Source of the DNA: Bacteroidales bacterium
Lineage (GTDB): Bacteria > Bacteroidota > Bacteroidia > Bacteroidales > Muribaculaceae
Assembly (NCBI GenBank): GCA_004553485.1
Contig: SFLG01000011.1
Location: forward strand, 1 to 30,894
DNA: 30,894 nucleotides
Direction: 5' to 3'
Positions 17,389-25,425 of this stretch are shown here, in pieces (positions within the stretch are counted from its first letter, which is position 1; each line of letters begins with the position of its first letter). Position numbers and translations under genes: made by a program. The notes below the pieces were generated by a model. The model made no database searches. It saw only the letters and a program-made list of their open reading frames with translations, and had not been told where the DNA came from.

Positions 17389-17709
17389 ATGACCAAGCTA
17401 CATATCAAAAAAGGCGACAACGTCTACGTGCTCTCGGGCGAAGACCGCGGCAAAACCGGCCGTGTGCTCACCGTTCAGGCCTCGAAGTACCGCGCCATCG
17501 TCGAAGGCGTAAACTTCGTCACCAAAGCAACCAAGCCCACCGCCAAGCACCCCCAGGGCGGTCTGGTAAAGATGGAGGCCCCCGTGCATCTGTCTAACCT
17601 GGCACTCATCGACCCCAAGTCCGGAAAACCCACCCGTGTCGGCTTCCGCAAAAACGACGAAGGCAAATCAGTACGTTATTCTAAAAAATCAGGACAGGAG
17701 ATTAAATAA
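17389..17709 (+). CDS. rplX: 50S ribosomal protein L24
   Basis: L24 is an early assembly protein with a KOW motif. The 106-residue protein shows HIKKGDNVYVLSGEDRGKTGRV (KOW, about 4-25), then VEGVNFVTKATKPTAKHPQGG and the PVHLSNLALIDP segment. Its TAA shares one base with the ATG of rplE (TAATG), a sign of translational coupling. Confidence 0.97.
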   Translation: MTKLHIKKGDNVYVLSGEDRGKTGRVLTVQASKYRAIVEGVNFVTKATKPTAKHPQGGLVKMEAPVHLSNLALIDPKSGKPTRVGFRKNDEGKSVRYSKKSGQEIK

Positions 17710-18263
17710 TGGCTACCACAACTTTGCAGAAAGACTACAAGGAGCGCATTGTCCCCGCCCTTGAGAAAGAATTCAACTACACCACCGTCATGCAGGTGCC
17801 CAAGCTGACAAAAATCGTCATCAACGAGGGTATCGGCGACGCCACTCAGGACAAAAAACTCATCGACATAGCTGTTAACGAGCTTACCGCCATCACCGGC
17901 CAGAAAGCCGTGCCCACTCTGTCGCGCAAGGACATCTCGAACTTCAAGCTGCGTAAGAAAATGCCCGTAGGCGTGCGCGTGACACTGCGTCGCGAGCGCA
18001 TGTACGAGTTCCTCGAGCGCCTCGTGCGCGTGGCTCTGCCCCGTATCCGCGACTTCAAGGGCATCGAGAGCAAGTTTGACGGCCGCGGCAACTACACCCT
18101 CGGCATCAACGAGCAGATCATCTTCCCCGAAATCAACATCGACAACATCAACCGTCTGATGGGCATGAACATCACCTTCGTGACCACCGCCAACACCGAC
18201 GAGGAAGGCTACGCACTGCTCAAAGCCTTCGGCCTCCCCTTCAAAAACGCTAAGAAAAACTGA
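17709..18263 (+). CDS. rplE: 50S ribosomal protein L5
   Basis: L5 binds 5S rRNA and touches the P-site tRNA. The 184-residue protein includes MQVPKLTKIVINEGIGDATQD, the NFKLRKKMPVGVRVTLRRERMYEFLERL segment and GLPFKNAKKN at the end. The start overlaps the rplX stop by one base. rpsN follows after 8 nt. In E. coli the S8 protein represses spc mRNA near the L5 start; no equivalent could be identified here. Confidence 0.98.
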   Translation: MATTTLQKDYKERIVPALEKEFNYTTVMQVPKLTKIVINEGIGDATQDKKLIDIAVNELTAITGQKAVPTLSRKDISNFKLRKKMPVGVRVTLRRERMYEFLERLVRVALPRIRDFKGIESKFDGRGNYTLGINEQIIFPEINIDNINRLMGMNITFVTTANTDEEGYALLKAFGLPFKNAKKN

Positions 18264-18271
18264 TACAGACT

Positions 18272-18577
18272 ATGGCAAAAGAATCAATGAAAGCCCGCGA
18301 GGTTAAGCGTCAGCGCCTCGTCAACCTCTATGCCGAGCGCAAGGCCGCCCTCAAAAAGGAAGCCAAAGAGCTCGCCAAGGAAGGCGAAAGCGCCTACGAG
18401 GTATACCAGAAGCTGCAGAAGCTGCCCAAGAACGCCTCGTACGTGCGTCTGCACAACCGCTGCTCCATCACCGGCCGTCCCAAAGGATACATCCGCCTGT
18501 TCGGCATCAGCCGTATACAGTTCCGCGAAATGGCATCCCAGGGCCTCATCCCCGGCGTAAAGAAAGCCAGCTGGTAA
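18272..18577 (+). CDS. rpsN: 30S ribosomal protein S14, zinc-free form
   Basis: S14 is a head protein of the small subunit. At 101 residues it has the length of the E. coli protein and belongs to the long, zinc-free class: LHNRCSITGRPKGYIRLFGISRIQFREMA shows one Cys rather than a CxxC...CxxC ribbon. It starts MAKESMKAREVKRQRLVNLY and ends LIPGVKKASW, the family hallmark. It is the last gene before a 549-nt gap that splits the spc set from rpsH. Confidence 0.97.
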   Translation: MAKESMKAREVKRQRLVNLYAERKAALKKEAKELAKEGESAYEVYQKLQKLPKNASYVRLHNRCSITGRPKGYIRLFGISRIQFREMASQGLIPGVKKASW

Positions 18578-18878
18578 ACAGCAGCACCCTCGCGGCAGGC
18601 CCGCGGTAAAGACGGCCCCCAAGCCCGCCGCCGGCCCGCCATCCCGCTTTTCCCGACCCCAGCCCTGAAGCCCGCCCACGGCACCCGCCCCACCAAGCCA
18701 CGGGGAGCGGAAATGCCACTTCCTCTCGGCTTACAGGCCGCGGGGCACGGAAAAAAAATAAGACGAAACCCGAAACAGAACCCCTCCGCGATACCGGAAC
18801 AGGCTGCGACGGAACAGGCCACGGACGCCGTTAACCCGTAGGCCACCATCACATGCCTGCGCAAAAGTGCTAAAAAAA
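18578..18878 (+). other. C-rich non-coding spacer, possible Rho-dependent termination zone
   Basis: This stretch after rpsN has no gene. By my count, bases 18611-18700 hold 51 C and only 19 G, a C-over-G bubble as seen at Rho utilisation sites. A small hairpin, CGCGG-CAGGC-CCGCG, lies at the start. No T-run terminator is visible. Termination here is inferred from composition and from the fresh promoter just downstream. Confidence 0.4.
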
Positions 18879-18910
18879 TTTGCTGAACAGCAATATTTTA
18901 CGTAACTTTG
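18879..18910 (+). promoter_or_regulatory. Internal promoter for rpsH onwards
   Basis: TTTG (18879-18882), a 20-nt spacer and TAACTTTG (18903-18910) fit the Bacteroidota consensus exactly. Transcription should start near 18917. This provides a second entry point for the genes from rpsH to rplQ. Confidence 0.88.
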
Positions 18911-19126
18911 CGTGAAATTTGCCAAAACGGCAAGTCGTCACCCGCACCCGGTATCCTTCAAAAAGGCCATACAGGGCGCGGGACATCGTGTCCCCGCCTA
19001 CCTCCCGGCCAGAGGAAACCGCTGAGTATTAAGCCTCAAGCTGAATTAGAACTAAGACTAAAGACTAAGCAAACTTTTTATTAAATATTGTTGGGAACAT
19101 CCCAATCAATTTAAACAAACAAAACA
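18911..19126 (+). promoter_or_regulatory. Leader of the rpsH transcription unit
   Basis: About 210 nt separate the predicted start site from rpsH. Two hairpins are visible: GCGGGACA-TCG-TGTCCCCGC (near 18977-18996, one bulge), and ATTGTTGGGA with TCCCAATCAAT (19087-19110, a 10-bp stem with one bulged base and a 3-nt loop). The second ends 16 nt before the ATG, close enough to affect initiation. Such a leader could carry a site for an autogenous repressor such as S8; that is inference. Confidence 0.45.
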
Positions 19127-19525
19127 ATGACAGATCCTATTGCAGATTATCTGACAAGATTGAGGAACGCCATCAAAGCCAACCACCGCGTGGTAGAGAT
19201 TCCCGCCTCAAACTTGAAGAAAGAAATCACCAAGATCCTCTTCGAACAGGGCTACATCCTCAACTACAAGTTTGTAGAAGGTGACACCCCCGCCGGCACC
19301 ATCAAGATCGCCCTCAAGTACGATCCCGCCGACCGCGTCAACGCCATCAAAGACCTCAAGCGCGTCTCGCGTCCCGGTCTGCGCCAGTACACCGGTTACA
19401 AGGACATGCCCCGCGTCCTCAACGGCCTCGGCATCGCCATCCTCAGCACCTCGCGCGGCGTGATGACAAACAAACAGGCCGCCCAGGAAAAAATCGGCGG
19501 CGAAGTTCTCTGCTACGTTTATTAA
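19127..19525 (+). CDS. rpsH: 30S ribosomal protein S8
   Basis: S8 binds the central domain of 16S rRNA and is a spc operon repressor in E. coli. The 132-residue protein starts MTDPIADYLTRLRNAIKANH and ends STSRGVMTNKQAAQEKIGGEVLCYVY, with the conserved STSRGVMT and GGEVLCY motifs. It is the first gene after the internal promoter, so its own product would be well placed to regulate the unit. Confidence 0.98.
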   Translation: MTDPIADYLTRLRNAIKANHRVVEIPASNLKKEITKILFEQGYILNYKFVEGDTPAGTIKIALKYDPADRVNAIKDLKRVSRPGLRQYTGYKDMPRVLNGLGIAILSTSRGVMTNKQAAQEKIGGEVLCYVY

Positions 19526-19556
19526 TCAACCTTAAAGACAACGAAAGGAAAGAATT

Positions 19557-20111
19557 ATGTCACGAATTGGCAAAGCTCCCATAGCAATTCCCGCCGGAGT
19601 CACCGTCAAGGTTGATGGCGACACCGTAACAGTAAAAGGCCCCAAGGGCGAACTCAAGGAAACCGTACACTCCGACATCAAGGTCGCTGTTGAAGACGGC
19701 CACATCGTAGTAACCCGCCCCACCGACGACCGCGAGCACCGCGCTCAGCACGGTCTGGTGCGCGCCCTCATCCACAACATGGTGGTAGGCGTATCCGAAG
19801 GCTATAAGAAAGAAATGGAATTAGTGGGCGTAGGCTACCGCGCCAACGCCACCGGCCAGGTCCTCGACCTCGCCCTGGGCTTCTCCCACGCTATATATAT
19901 CAAGCTCCCCTCCGAAATCAAAGTAGAGGCCAAGAGCGAACGCAACAAAAACCCCCTCATCATTCTCGAAAGCGCCGACAAGCAGCTCCTCGGCCAGGTC
20001 TGCGCCAAAATACGCTCGCTGCGCAAGCCCGAGCCCTACAAGGGCAAAGGCATCAAGTTTGTGGGCGAAGTCATCCGTCGCAAGTCCGGCAAGTCGGCCG
20101 GTGCCAAATAA
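19557..20111 (+). CDS. rplF: 50S ribosomal protein L6
   Basis: L6 lies near the sarcin-ricin loop and the factor-binding region. The 184-residue protein starts MSRIGKAPIAIPAGVTVKVD, has the duplicated fold, and keeps the GVGYRANATGQVLDLALGFSH segment. It ends PEPYKGKGIKFVGEVIRRKSGKSAGAK, matching PEPYKGKG(I)xY/F in the family. The ATG follows AAAGGAAAGAATT, a partial Shine-Dalgarno that is weaker than that of rplW. Confidence 0.98.
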   Translation: MSRIGKAPIAIPAGVTVKVDGDTVTVKGPKGELKETVHSDIKVAVEDGHIVVTRPTDDREHRAQHGLVRALIHNMVVGVSEGYKKEMELVGVGYRANATGQVLDLALGFSHAIYIKLPSEIKVEAKSERNKNPLIILESADKQLLGQVCAKIRSLRKPEPYKGKGIKFVGEVIRRKSGKSAGAK

Positions 20112-20130
20112 TCTTTAAAAAGCAATTATC

Positions 20131-20475
20131 ATGGTAACCAAGATACAGAGAAGAACAAAAATCAAAACCCGCATCCGCGGTAAAATCTCCGGTACCGCCC
20201 AGCGTCCCCGCATGACCGTGTTCCGCTCCAACAAGCAGATCTACGTCCAGCTCATCGACGACCTCGAGGGCAAGACCCTGGCAGCTGCCTCGTCCAAAGG
20301 CCTCGAGGCCGGCGGCACAAAGTGCGAGATAGCAGCACAGGTCGGCAAGGCCATCGCCGAAAAGGCTCAGGCCGCCGGCATCAGCGAAGTAGTTTTTGAC
20401 CGTAACGGATACCTCTTCCACGGTCGTGTTAAATCCCTGGCCGACGCAGCTCGCGAAGGCGGTCTCAAATTCTAA
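20131..20475 (+). CDS. rplR: 50S ribosomal protein L18
   Basis: L18 binds 5S rRNA together with L5. The 114-residue protein contains RIRGKISGTAQRPRMTVFRSNKQIYVQLIDD, then AQVGKAIAEKAQAAGISEVVFDRNGYLFHGRVKSLADAAREGGLKF, the canonical C-terminal pattern. It is 19 nt after rplF and 9 nt before rpsE. Confidence 0.98.
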   Translation: MVTKIQRRTKIKTRIRGKISGTAQRPRMTVFRSNKQIYVQLIDDLEGKTLAAASSKGLEAGGTKCEIAAQVGKAIAEKAQAAGISEVVFDRNGYLFHGRVKSLADAAREGGLKF

Positions 20476-20484
20476 TTCAAAGTC

Positions 20485-21003
20485 ATGGCAAATAAAAGCA
20501 ATCGAGTTAAAAACACCAGCGACCTCGAACTCAAGGACCGCCTCGTAGCCATCAACCGCGTCACCAAAGTAACCAAGGGCGGACGTGCCTTCACCTTCGC
20601 AGCAATCGTCGTAGTCGGCAACGAGAACGGCATCGTAGGCTGGGGTCTGGGCAAGGCCAACGAAGTGCAGGCCGCAATCGCCAAAGGCGTAGAGGCTGCC
20701 AAGAAGAACCTCATCCGCGTACCCGTACACAAAGGCACCATCCCCCACGAAGAAGAAGCCAAGTTCGGCGGCTCGCGCATCATCCTCAAGCCCGCCTCGC
20801 ACGGTACCGGCGTAAAAGCCGGCGGCGCTATGCGTGCCGTCCTCGAGAGCGTAGGCATCCACGACGTCCTGGCAAAGTCCAAGGGCTCGTCCAACCCCCA
20901 CAACCTCGTCAAGGCAACCATCAAGGCCCTCGGCGAAATGCGCTCGCCCGCTCAGGTGGCCTCAAACCGCGGCATCTCCGTAGAGCAGGTCTTCAACGGC
21001 TAA
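20485..21003 (+). CDS. rpsE: 30S ribosomal protein S5
   Basis: S5 lies near the mRNA entry and affects accuracy. The 172-residue protein has the N-terminal double-stranded RNA-binding fold (LKDRLVAINRVTKVTKGGRAFTF), GWGLGKANEVQAAIAKGVEAA, and the C-terminal domain with SHGTGVKAGGAMRAVLESVGIHDVLAKSKGS. Residues in the spectinomycin loop (VTKGGR) look wild type. Confidence 0.98.
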   Translation: MANKSNRVKNTSDLELKDRLVAINRVTKVTKGGRAFTFAAIVVVGNENGIVGWGLGKANEVQAAIAKGVEAAKKNLIRVPVHKGTIPHEEEAKFGGSRIILKPASHGTGVKAGGAMRAVLESVGIHDVLAKSKGSSNPHNLVKATIKALGEMRSPAQVASNRGISVEQVFNG

Positions 21004-21035
21004 TAACACAACTCCACAAAAGACAACTCTATAAA

Positions 21036-21215
21036 ATGGCACAGATAAAAATCAAGCAGATCAAGAGCCGCATCAACTGCCCCAAAGTGCAGAAGCGCAC
21101 TCTCGACGCCCTCGGCCTGCGCAAAATGAACCACACCGTGGTAAAGGAAGACAACCCCAGCATCCGCGGCATGGTACAGGCAGTGCACCACCTGGTCGAA
21201 GTGACCGAGGCATAA
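21036..21215 (+). CDS. rpmD: 50S ribosomal protein L30
   Basis: This short frame encodes 59 residues, starting MAQIKIKQIKSRINCP and including RTLDALGLRKMNHTV and a GMVQAVHHLVEV end, the conserved pattern of L30. Its size and place between rpsE and rplO are those of the standard spc operon. It is separated from rplO by 110 nt holding a small CCCCG-CCCAA-CGGGG hairpin (21248-21262). Confidence 0.96.
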   Translation: MAQIKIKQIKSRINCPKVQKRTLDALGLRKMNHTVVKEDNPSIRGMVQAVHHLVEVTEA

Positions 21216-21325
21216 CAACGGCCAAAGCCCACACACCCCACCGCCGACCCCGCCCAACGGGGCACCGGCAAAAGGCACGGGCAATAAATCAATTACAATC
21301 GAAGACTACTTAATACTTTATAAAC

Positions 21326-21772
21326 ATGGATTTAAGTAACATCAAGCCCGCCGCAGGCTCAGTTCACTCCAAGACCCGCATCGGTCGCGGCCCGGGCTCG
21401 GGCAAAGGCGGAACATCAACCCGCGGTCACAAGGGCGCAAAGTCGCGCTCAGGCTACAAACGCAAGATCGGTTTCGAAGGCGGTCAGATGCCCCTCCAGC
21501 GCCGTCTGCCCAAATTCGGCTTCAAGAACATCAACCGTGTTGAGTACAAAGCCATCAACCTCGACCTCATCCAGGCTCTCGCCGACTCGCGCCAGCTTCA
21601 GAAGATTGGTATCGAAGATTTCCGCAATGCCGGCTACATCAGCCGTTCGCAGCTTGTGAAAGTCCTCGCCAACGGTGCCGTTACATCGGCCCTCACCATC
21701 GAAGCCAACGCATTCTCGGCAGCTGCCCAGAAAGCCATTGAGGCCGCCGGCGGTACAATCACAAAAGTCTGA
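21326..21772 (+). CDS. rplO: 50S ribosomal protein L15
   Basis: L15 is a late assembly protein. The 148-residue sequence starts MDLSNIKPAAGSVHSKTRIGRG and has the Gly/Arg-rich GPGSGKGGTSTRGHKGAKSR region (about 23-42), then GFEGGQMPLQRRLPKFGF. It ends AFSAAAQKAIEAAGGTITKV. secY starts 29 nt later, as in most bacteria. Confidence 0.98.
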   Translation: MDLSNIKPAAGSVHSKTRIGRGPGSGKGGTSTRGHKGAKSRSGYKRKIGFEGGQMPLQRRLPKFGFKNINRVEYKAINLDLIQALADSRQLQKIGIEDFRNAGYISRSQLVKVLANGAVTSALTIEANAFSAAAQKAIEAAGGTITKV

Positions 21773-21801
21773 AGCAACAATACCCCTTCCCCCAACACAT
21801 C

Positions 21802-23160
21802 ATGAGATTTATTGAAACCTTAAAGAACATCTGGACAATCGAGGAGCTGCGCAAGCGCCTGCTCATCACCTGTCTGCTGGTGCTCATCTACCGTCTGGGC
21901 TGCTACGTGGTCCTGCCCGGCGTTTCGCCGGCCGCCATCGACGCCATCTCGGAGTTCACCAACAGAACCGGCATGATGCAGCTGCTTGACATGTTCGCCG
22001 GCGGTGCCTTCTCACAGGCCTCCGTATTCGCCCTGGGTATCATGCCCTACATCACCGCATCCATCGTGATACAGCTGCTCGGCATGGTGCTCCCCAGCTT
22101 CCAGAAGATGCAGCGCGAAGGCGAGTCGGGCCGTCAGAAGCTCAACCAGTACACACGCTACCTGACAGTGCTCATCCTCTTCCTGCAGGCTCCCGCGTAT
22201 CTGGCCAACCTCCAGTACCAGGTAACCCAGGCCGGTGCCGCAGCGTCGATGGAGTTCACCTTCTGGACATATCTTTACCTGACCATCATCCTGGCCGCCG
22301 GCTCCATGTTCATCATGTGGCTGGGCGAGCGCATCACCGACCGCGGCATAGGCAACGGCATCTCGTTCATCATCCTGGTGGGCATCATCGCCCGTCTCCC
22401 GGGAGCCTTCTTCTACGAGTTCACAAGCCGTCTCCCCGGTGCTACCGGCAGTGAGGGCGGTCTGGTAATGTTCATCGTCGAAGTAGTGCTACTGCTTGCC
22501 GTCACCGTAGGCGCTGTGGCCCTCGTCCAGGGAACACGCAAAGTGCCCGTGCAGTACGCCAAGCGCGTCGTGGGCAACCGCCAGGTCGGCGGTGTGCGCC
22601 GCTACATCCCCCTCAAGGTGAATGCCGCAGGCGTTATGCCCATCATCTTCGCACAGGCCATCATGTTCATCCCTGTTACCCTCGCCGGTTTCGGCCGCAA
22701 CTCCGAAATGGGCCAGGGCGTGGTATCGGCTCTCACCGACATCAACGGCTTCTGGTACAACCTCATCTTCTTCTTCCTGATTGTCGTGTTCACCTACTTC
22801 TACACCGCAATTACCATCCGTCCCAAGGATATGGCAGAGCAGATGAAACGCGAGAACGGCTTCATCCCCGGCATCAAGCCTGGAGCCAAGACCGCCGAGT
22901 ACCTCGACAACATCATGGACCGCATCACCCTGCCCGGCTCAATCTTCCTGGGCATCGTGGCCATCCTCCCCGCTTTCGCACGCTTCTTCGGCATCAGCCA
23001 GAACTTCGCCCAGTTCTTCGGCGGCACATCGCTGCTGATTATGGTGGGCGTGGTGCTCGACACTCTCCAGCAGATCGAGTCGCACCTGATGATGCACCAC
23101 TACGACGGCCTCATGAAGGACGGCAAAATCAAGGGTCGCACCACCGGTTCGGCCTATTGA
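21802..23160 (+). CDS. secY: Protein translocase channel subunit SecY
   Basis: SecY forms the membrane channel for export and insertion, with SecE and SecG. The 452-residue protein has ten hydrophobic segments beginning at about residue 19. The first signature is around LLDMFAGGAFSQASVFALG (61-79), followed by PYITASIVIQLL. The second is GERITDRGIGNGISF (175-189). The cytosolic loop RPKDMAEQMKRENGFIPGIKPG, important for SecA and ribosome contact, is intact, and the tail is short and cytosolic. In many bacteria adk follows; here map comes directly after 34 nt. Confidence 0.98.
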   Translation: MRFIETLKNIWTIEELRKRLLITCLLVLIYRLGCYVVLPGVSPAAIDAISEFTNRTGMMQLLDMFAGGAFSQASVFALGIMPYITASIVIQLLGMVLPSFQKMQREGESGRQKLNQYTRYLTVLILFLQAPAYLANLQYQVTQAGAAASMEFTFWTYLYLTIILAAGSMFIMWLGERITDRGIGNGISFIILVGIIARLPGAFFYEFTSRLPGATGSEGGLVMFIVEVVLLLAVTVGAVALVQGTRKVPVQYAKRVVGNRQVGGVRRYIPLKVNAAGVMPIIFAQAIMFIPVTLAGFGRNSEMGQGVVSALTDINGFWYNLIFFFLIVVFTYFYTAITIRPKDMAEQMKRENGFIPGIKPGAKTAEYLDNIMDRITLPGSIFLGIVAILPAFARFFGISQNFAQFFGGTSLLIMVGVVLDTLQQIESHLMMHHYDGLMKDGKIKGRTTGSAY

Positions 23161-23194
23161 TAAGTGAAGCGAACGATAAAATTAGAACTTTGAA

Positions 23195-23977
23195 ATGATA
23201 TATCTCAAAACCCCGGAACAAATTGACGCCATGCGCCCCGCCTGCGACCTCATCAGCCGCTGCCTGGGCGAAATAGCCGCCGAAATCAAACCCGGAGTTA
23301 CCACACGCCGACTTGACACCATTGCCCGGGAGTACATCCTGGACAATGGGGGCAAGCCCGCCTGTCTGGGTTACGAAGGTTTTCCCGCGACACTCTGCAT
23401 CGAAGTCAACGAGACCGTCGTGCACGGTTTCCCCTCGGCATACTGTCTGCGCGAAGGCGACATAGTAGGCATCGACAACGTCGTCGAAAAAGACGGCTGG
23501 ATGGCCGACATGTGCTACACCTTCCCCGTGGGCGAAGTCAGCGACGAGGTCATGGACCTGCTGCGCACCACCAAGGAGTCGCTCTACGTAGGCATCGAGG
23601 CCGCCCGTGCGGGCCACCGCCTCGGCGACGTGGGCAGCGCCGTGCAGCAGTACTGCGAGGCCCGCGGCTACAGCATGGTGCGCGAGATGTGCGGTCACGG
23701 CATCGGCCGCGACATGCACGAGGACCCCGAGGTCCCCAACTACGGCCGCCGCGGCACCGGCCCCGTCATGCGCAACGGCATGGTGTTCTGCATCGAGCCT
23801 ATGGTAAACATGGGCACACGCAACATCGTCATCGAGCGCGACGGCTGGACATGCCGCACACGCGACCGCAAGCCCTCGGCACACTTCGAGCACACCATAG
23901 CCATCCTCAACGGCGAGACTGAGATATTGACAACATTCGACTATGTGCGGCAGGTGATGGGCGACAGATTTTTCTGA
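23195..23977 (+). CDS. map: Methionine aminopeptidase, type I
   Basis: This enzyme removes the starting methionine from new proteins when the second residue is small. All expected active-site residues are present in 260 residues: His77 (VNETVVHGFP), metal ligands Asp94 (VGID) and Asp105 (MADM), His168 (CGHGIG), Glu201 (CIEPM) and Glu232 (HFEHTIA), plus His175. There is no N-terminal zinc-finger extension, so it is a type Ia enzyme. Its place between secY and infA is common in ribosomal clusters. Confidence 0.97.
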   Translation: MIYLKTPEQIDAMRPACDLISRCLGEIAAEIKPGVTTRRLDTIAREYILDNGGKPACLGYEGFPATLCIEVNETVVHGFPSAYCLREGDIVGIDNVVEKDGWMADMCYTFPVGEVSDEVMDLLRTTKESLYVGIEAARAGHRLGDVGSAVQQYCEARGYSMVREMCGHGIGRDMHEDPEVPNYGRRGTGPVMRNGMVFCIEPMVNMGTRNIVIERDGWTCRTRDRKPSAHFEHTIAILNGETEILTTFDYVRQVMGDRFF

Positions 23978-24059
23978 CACCCTGACCCCACGGCACGCAA
24001 GCAACCCAAAAAAAGGCACGCTGACATACACAACATAAAAACATCATTCCTTATAATTT

Positions 24060-24278
24060 ATGGCAAAACAAGCAGCAATAGAACAGGACGGCACAGTGGT
24101 TGAGGCTCTCTCCAACGCAATGTTTCGCGTAGAGCTGGAAAACGGCCACCAGATTACCGCGCACATCGCCGGCAAGATGCGCATGCACTACATCAAAATC
24201 CTGCCCGGCGACCGCGTACGTGTCGAAATGTCTCCCTACGACCTGTCAAAGGGCCGTATCGCTTTCCGCTACAAATAA
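24060..24278 (+). CDS. infA: Translation initiation factor IF-1
   Basis: IF-1 binds the A site of the small subunit during initiation. The 72-residue protein is a single OB fold: MAKQAAIEQDGTVVEALSNA, MFRVELENGHQITAHIAGKMRMHYIKILPGDRV, then VEMSPYDLSKGRIAFRYK. It begins 82 nt after map and is followed by a 106-nt spacer before rpmJ. Confidence 0.98.
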   Translation: MAKQAAIEQDGTVVEALSNAMFRVELENGHQITAHIAGKMRMHYIKILPGDRVRVEMSPYDLSKGRIAFRYK

Positions 24279-24324
24279 TAAAGACTGACGCACCCACCCC
24301 CGAGCCAGCAAGCCATCCCCGCCC

Positions 24325-24340
24325 GGCATCGCGCCCGGCA
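24325..24340 (+). repeat. 16-nt sequence shared with rpsS-rplV spacer
   Basis: The second copy of GGCATCGCGCCCGGCA (first at 14797-14812). Here it is followed at once by the hairpin AACAGGG-AA-CCCTGTT (24340-24355), so the local structure differs from the first copy. It lies in the infA-rpmJ spacer. Confidence 0.5.
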
Positions 24341-24384
24341 ACAGGGAACCCTGTTACACAGATTTCAAAAAACAACTAAAAGAT

Positions 24385-24501
24385 ATGAAAGTCAGAGCTT
24401 CTGTTAAGAAACGCACCCCGGACTCGAAAATCGTCCGCCGCAAGGGTCGCCTGTATGTGATCAACAAAAAGAATCCCAAGTACAAAATGCGCCAGGGATA
24501 A
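24385..24501 (+). CDS. rpmJ: 50S ribosomal protein L36, zinc-free form
   Basis: The 38-residue frame starts MKVRASVKKRTPDSKIVRRK and ends NPKYKMRQG, clearly L36. The zinc ligands of the usual form (Cys, Cys, Cys, His) are replaced, and the protein has no cysteine at all, so it is the zinc-independent type. It sits between infA and rpsM, as in most bacteria. Confidence 0.97.
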   Translation: MKVRASVKKRTPDSKIVRRKGRLYVINKKNPKYKMRQG

Positions 24502-24642
24502 AAACTGACGGAATAAGTGCCGGCCCGTCCTCTCACAACTTCACACAAAAAACGGATGCGCGATAGACTCTGCGCAGTGATGACGGCCTCCGACATACTT
24601 TCCACCAGACAGTAAAACTTACTAAATACACCAAACCAGATT

Positions 24643-25023
24643 ATGGCAGTAAGAATCGTGGGAGTTGACCTCCCCCAGAACAAAAGAGGTGAAATCGCCT
24701 TGACCTATATCTATGGCATCGGCCGCAGCGCCGCCCAGCACATCCTCGACAAAGCCGGCGTAAGCCGCGACAAGAAGGTCCAGGACTGGACCGACGACGA
24801 GGCAGCCAAGGTTCGTGAAGTTATTGGTTCCGACTACAAGGTAGAAGGTGACCTGCGCAGCGAAATTCAGCTGCACATCAAGCGCCTGATGGACATAGGC
24901 TGCTACCGCGGCGTCCGTCACCGCAACGGCCTGCCCGTACGCGGCCAGAGCACCAAGAACAACGCCCGCACCCGCAAAGGTCGCAAGAAAACCGTCGCCA
25001 ACAAGAAAAAAGCTACTAAATAA
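24643..25023 (+). CDS. rpsM: 30S ribosomal protein S13
   Basis: S13 is a head protein forming bridges to the large subunit and contacting tRNA. The 126-residue protein has the helix-two-turn-helix (VGVDLPQNKRGEIALTYIYGIGRSAAQHIL), then CYRGVRHRNGLPVRGQSTKNNARTRKG, the family signature, with a basic tail. It begins the alpha gene set. A 141-nt spacer precedes it with no clear promoter. Confidence 0.98.
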   Translation: MAVRIVGVDLPQNKRGEIALTYIYGIGRSAAQHILDKAGVSRDKKVQDWTDDEAAKVREVIGSDYKVEGDLRSEIQLHIKRLMDIGCYRGVRHRNGLPVRGQSTKNNARTRKGRKKTVANKKKATK

Positions 25024-25035
25024 AATTAACCTATT

Positions 25036-25425
25036 ATGGCAAAGAAAACAGTCGCAGCCAAGAAGAGAAACGTCAAAGTATCGGCCGAAGGCCAGCTTCA
25101 CGTACACTCCTCATTCAACAATATCATCGTTTGCCTGGCAAACAGCGAAGGCCAGGTTATCTCATGGTCGTCGGCCGGCAAGATGGGATTCCGCGGTTCC
25201 AAGAAGAACACCCCGTACGCCGCCCAGATGGCCGCACAGGATTGCGCCAAGGTCGCTTACGACCTCGGTCTCCGCAAAGTAAAAGCATACGTAAAGGGTC
25301 CCGGCAACGGCCGTGAGTCCGCTATCCGCACCATCCACGGCGCCGGCATCGAGGTTATCGAGATTATCGACGTAACTCCGCTGCCCCACAACGGCTGCCG
25401 TCCTCCCAAGCGCCGTCGCGTCTGA
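25036..25425 (+). CDS. rpsK: 30S ribosomal protein S11
   Basis: S11 is part of the platform of the small subunit. The 129-residue protein shows HVHSSFNNIIVCLANSEGQV, SSAGKMGFRGSKKNTPYAAQMAAQ, VKGPGNGRESAIRTIHGAGIEVIEIIDVTPLPHNGCRPPKRRRV, all typical. It is 12 nt from rpsM and is followed by a 229-nt spacer before rpsD. Confidence 0.98.
   Translation: MAKKTVAAKKRNVKVSAEGQLHVHSSFNNIIVCLANSEGQVISWSSAGKMGFRGSKKNTPYAAQMAAQDCAKVAYDLGLRKVKAYVKGPGNGRESAIRTIHGAGIEVIEIIDVTPLPHNGCRPPKRRRV

Noticed and set aside
17709..17709. Overlap of rplX and rplE taken as a possible frameshift
   Set aside because: Both proteins are full length; the TAATG junction is ordinary translational coupling.
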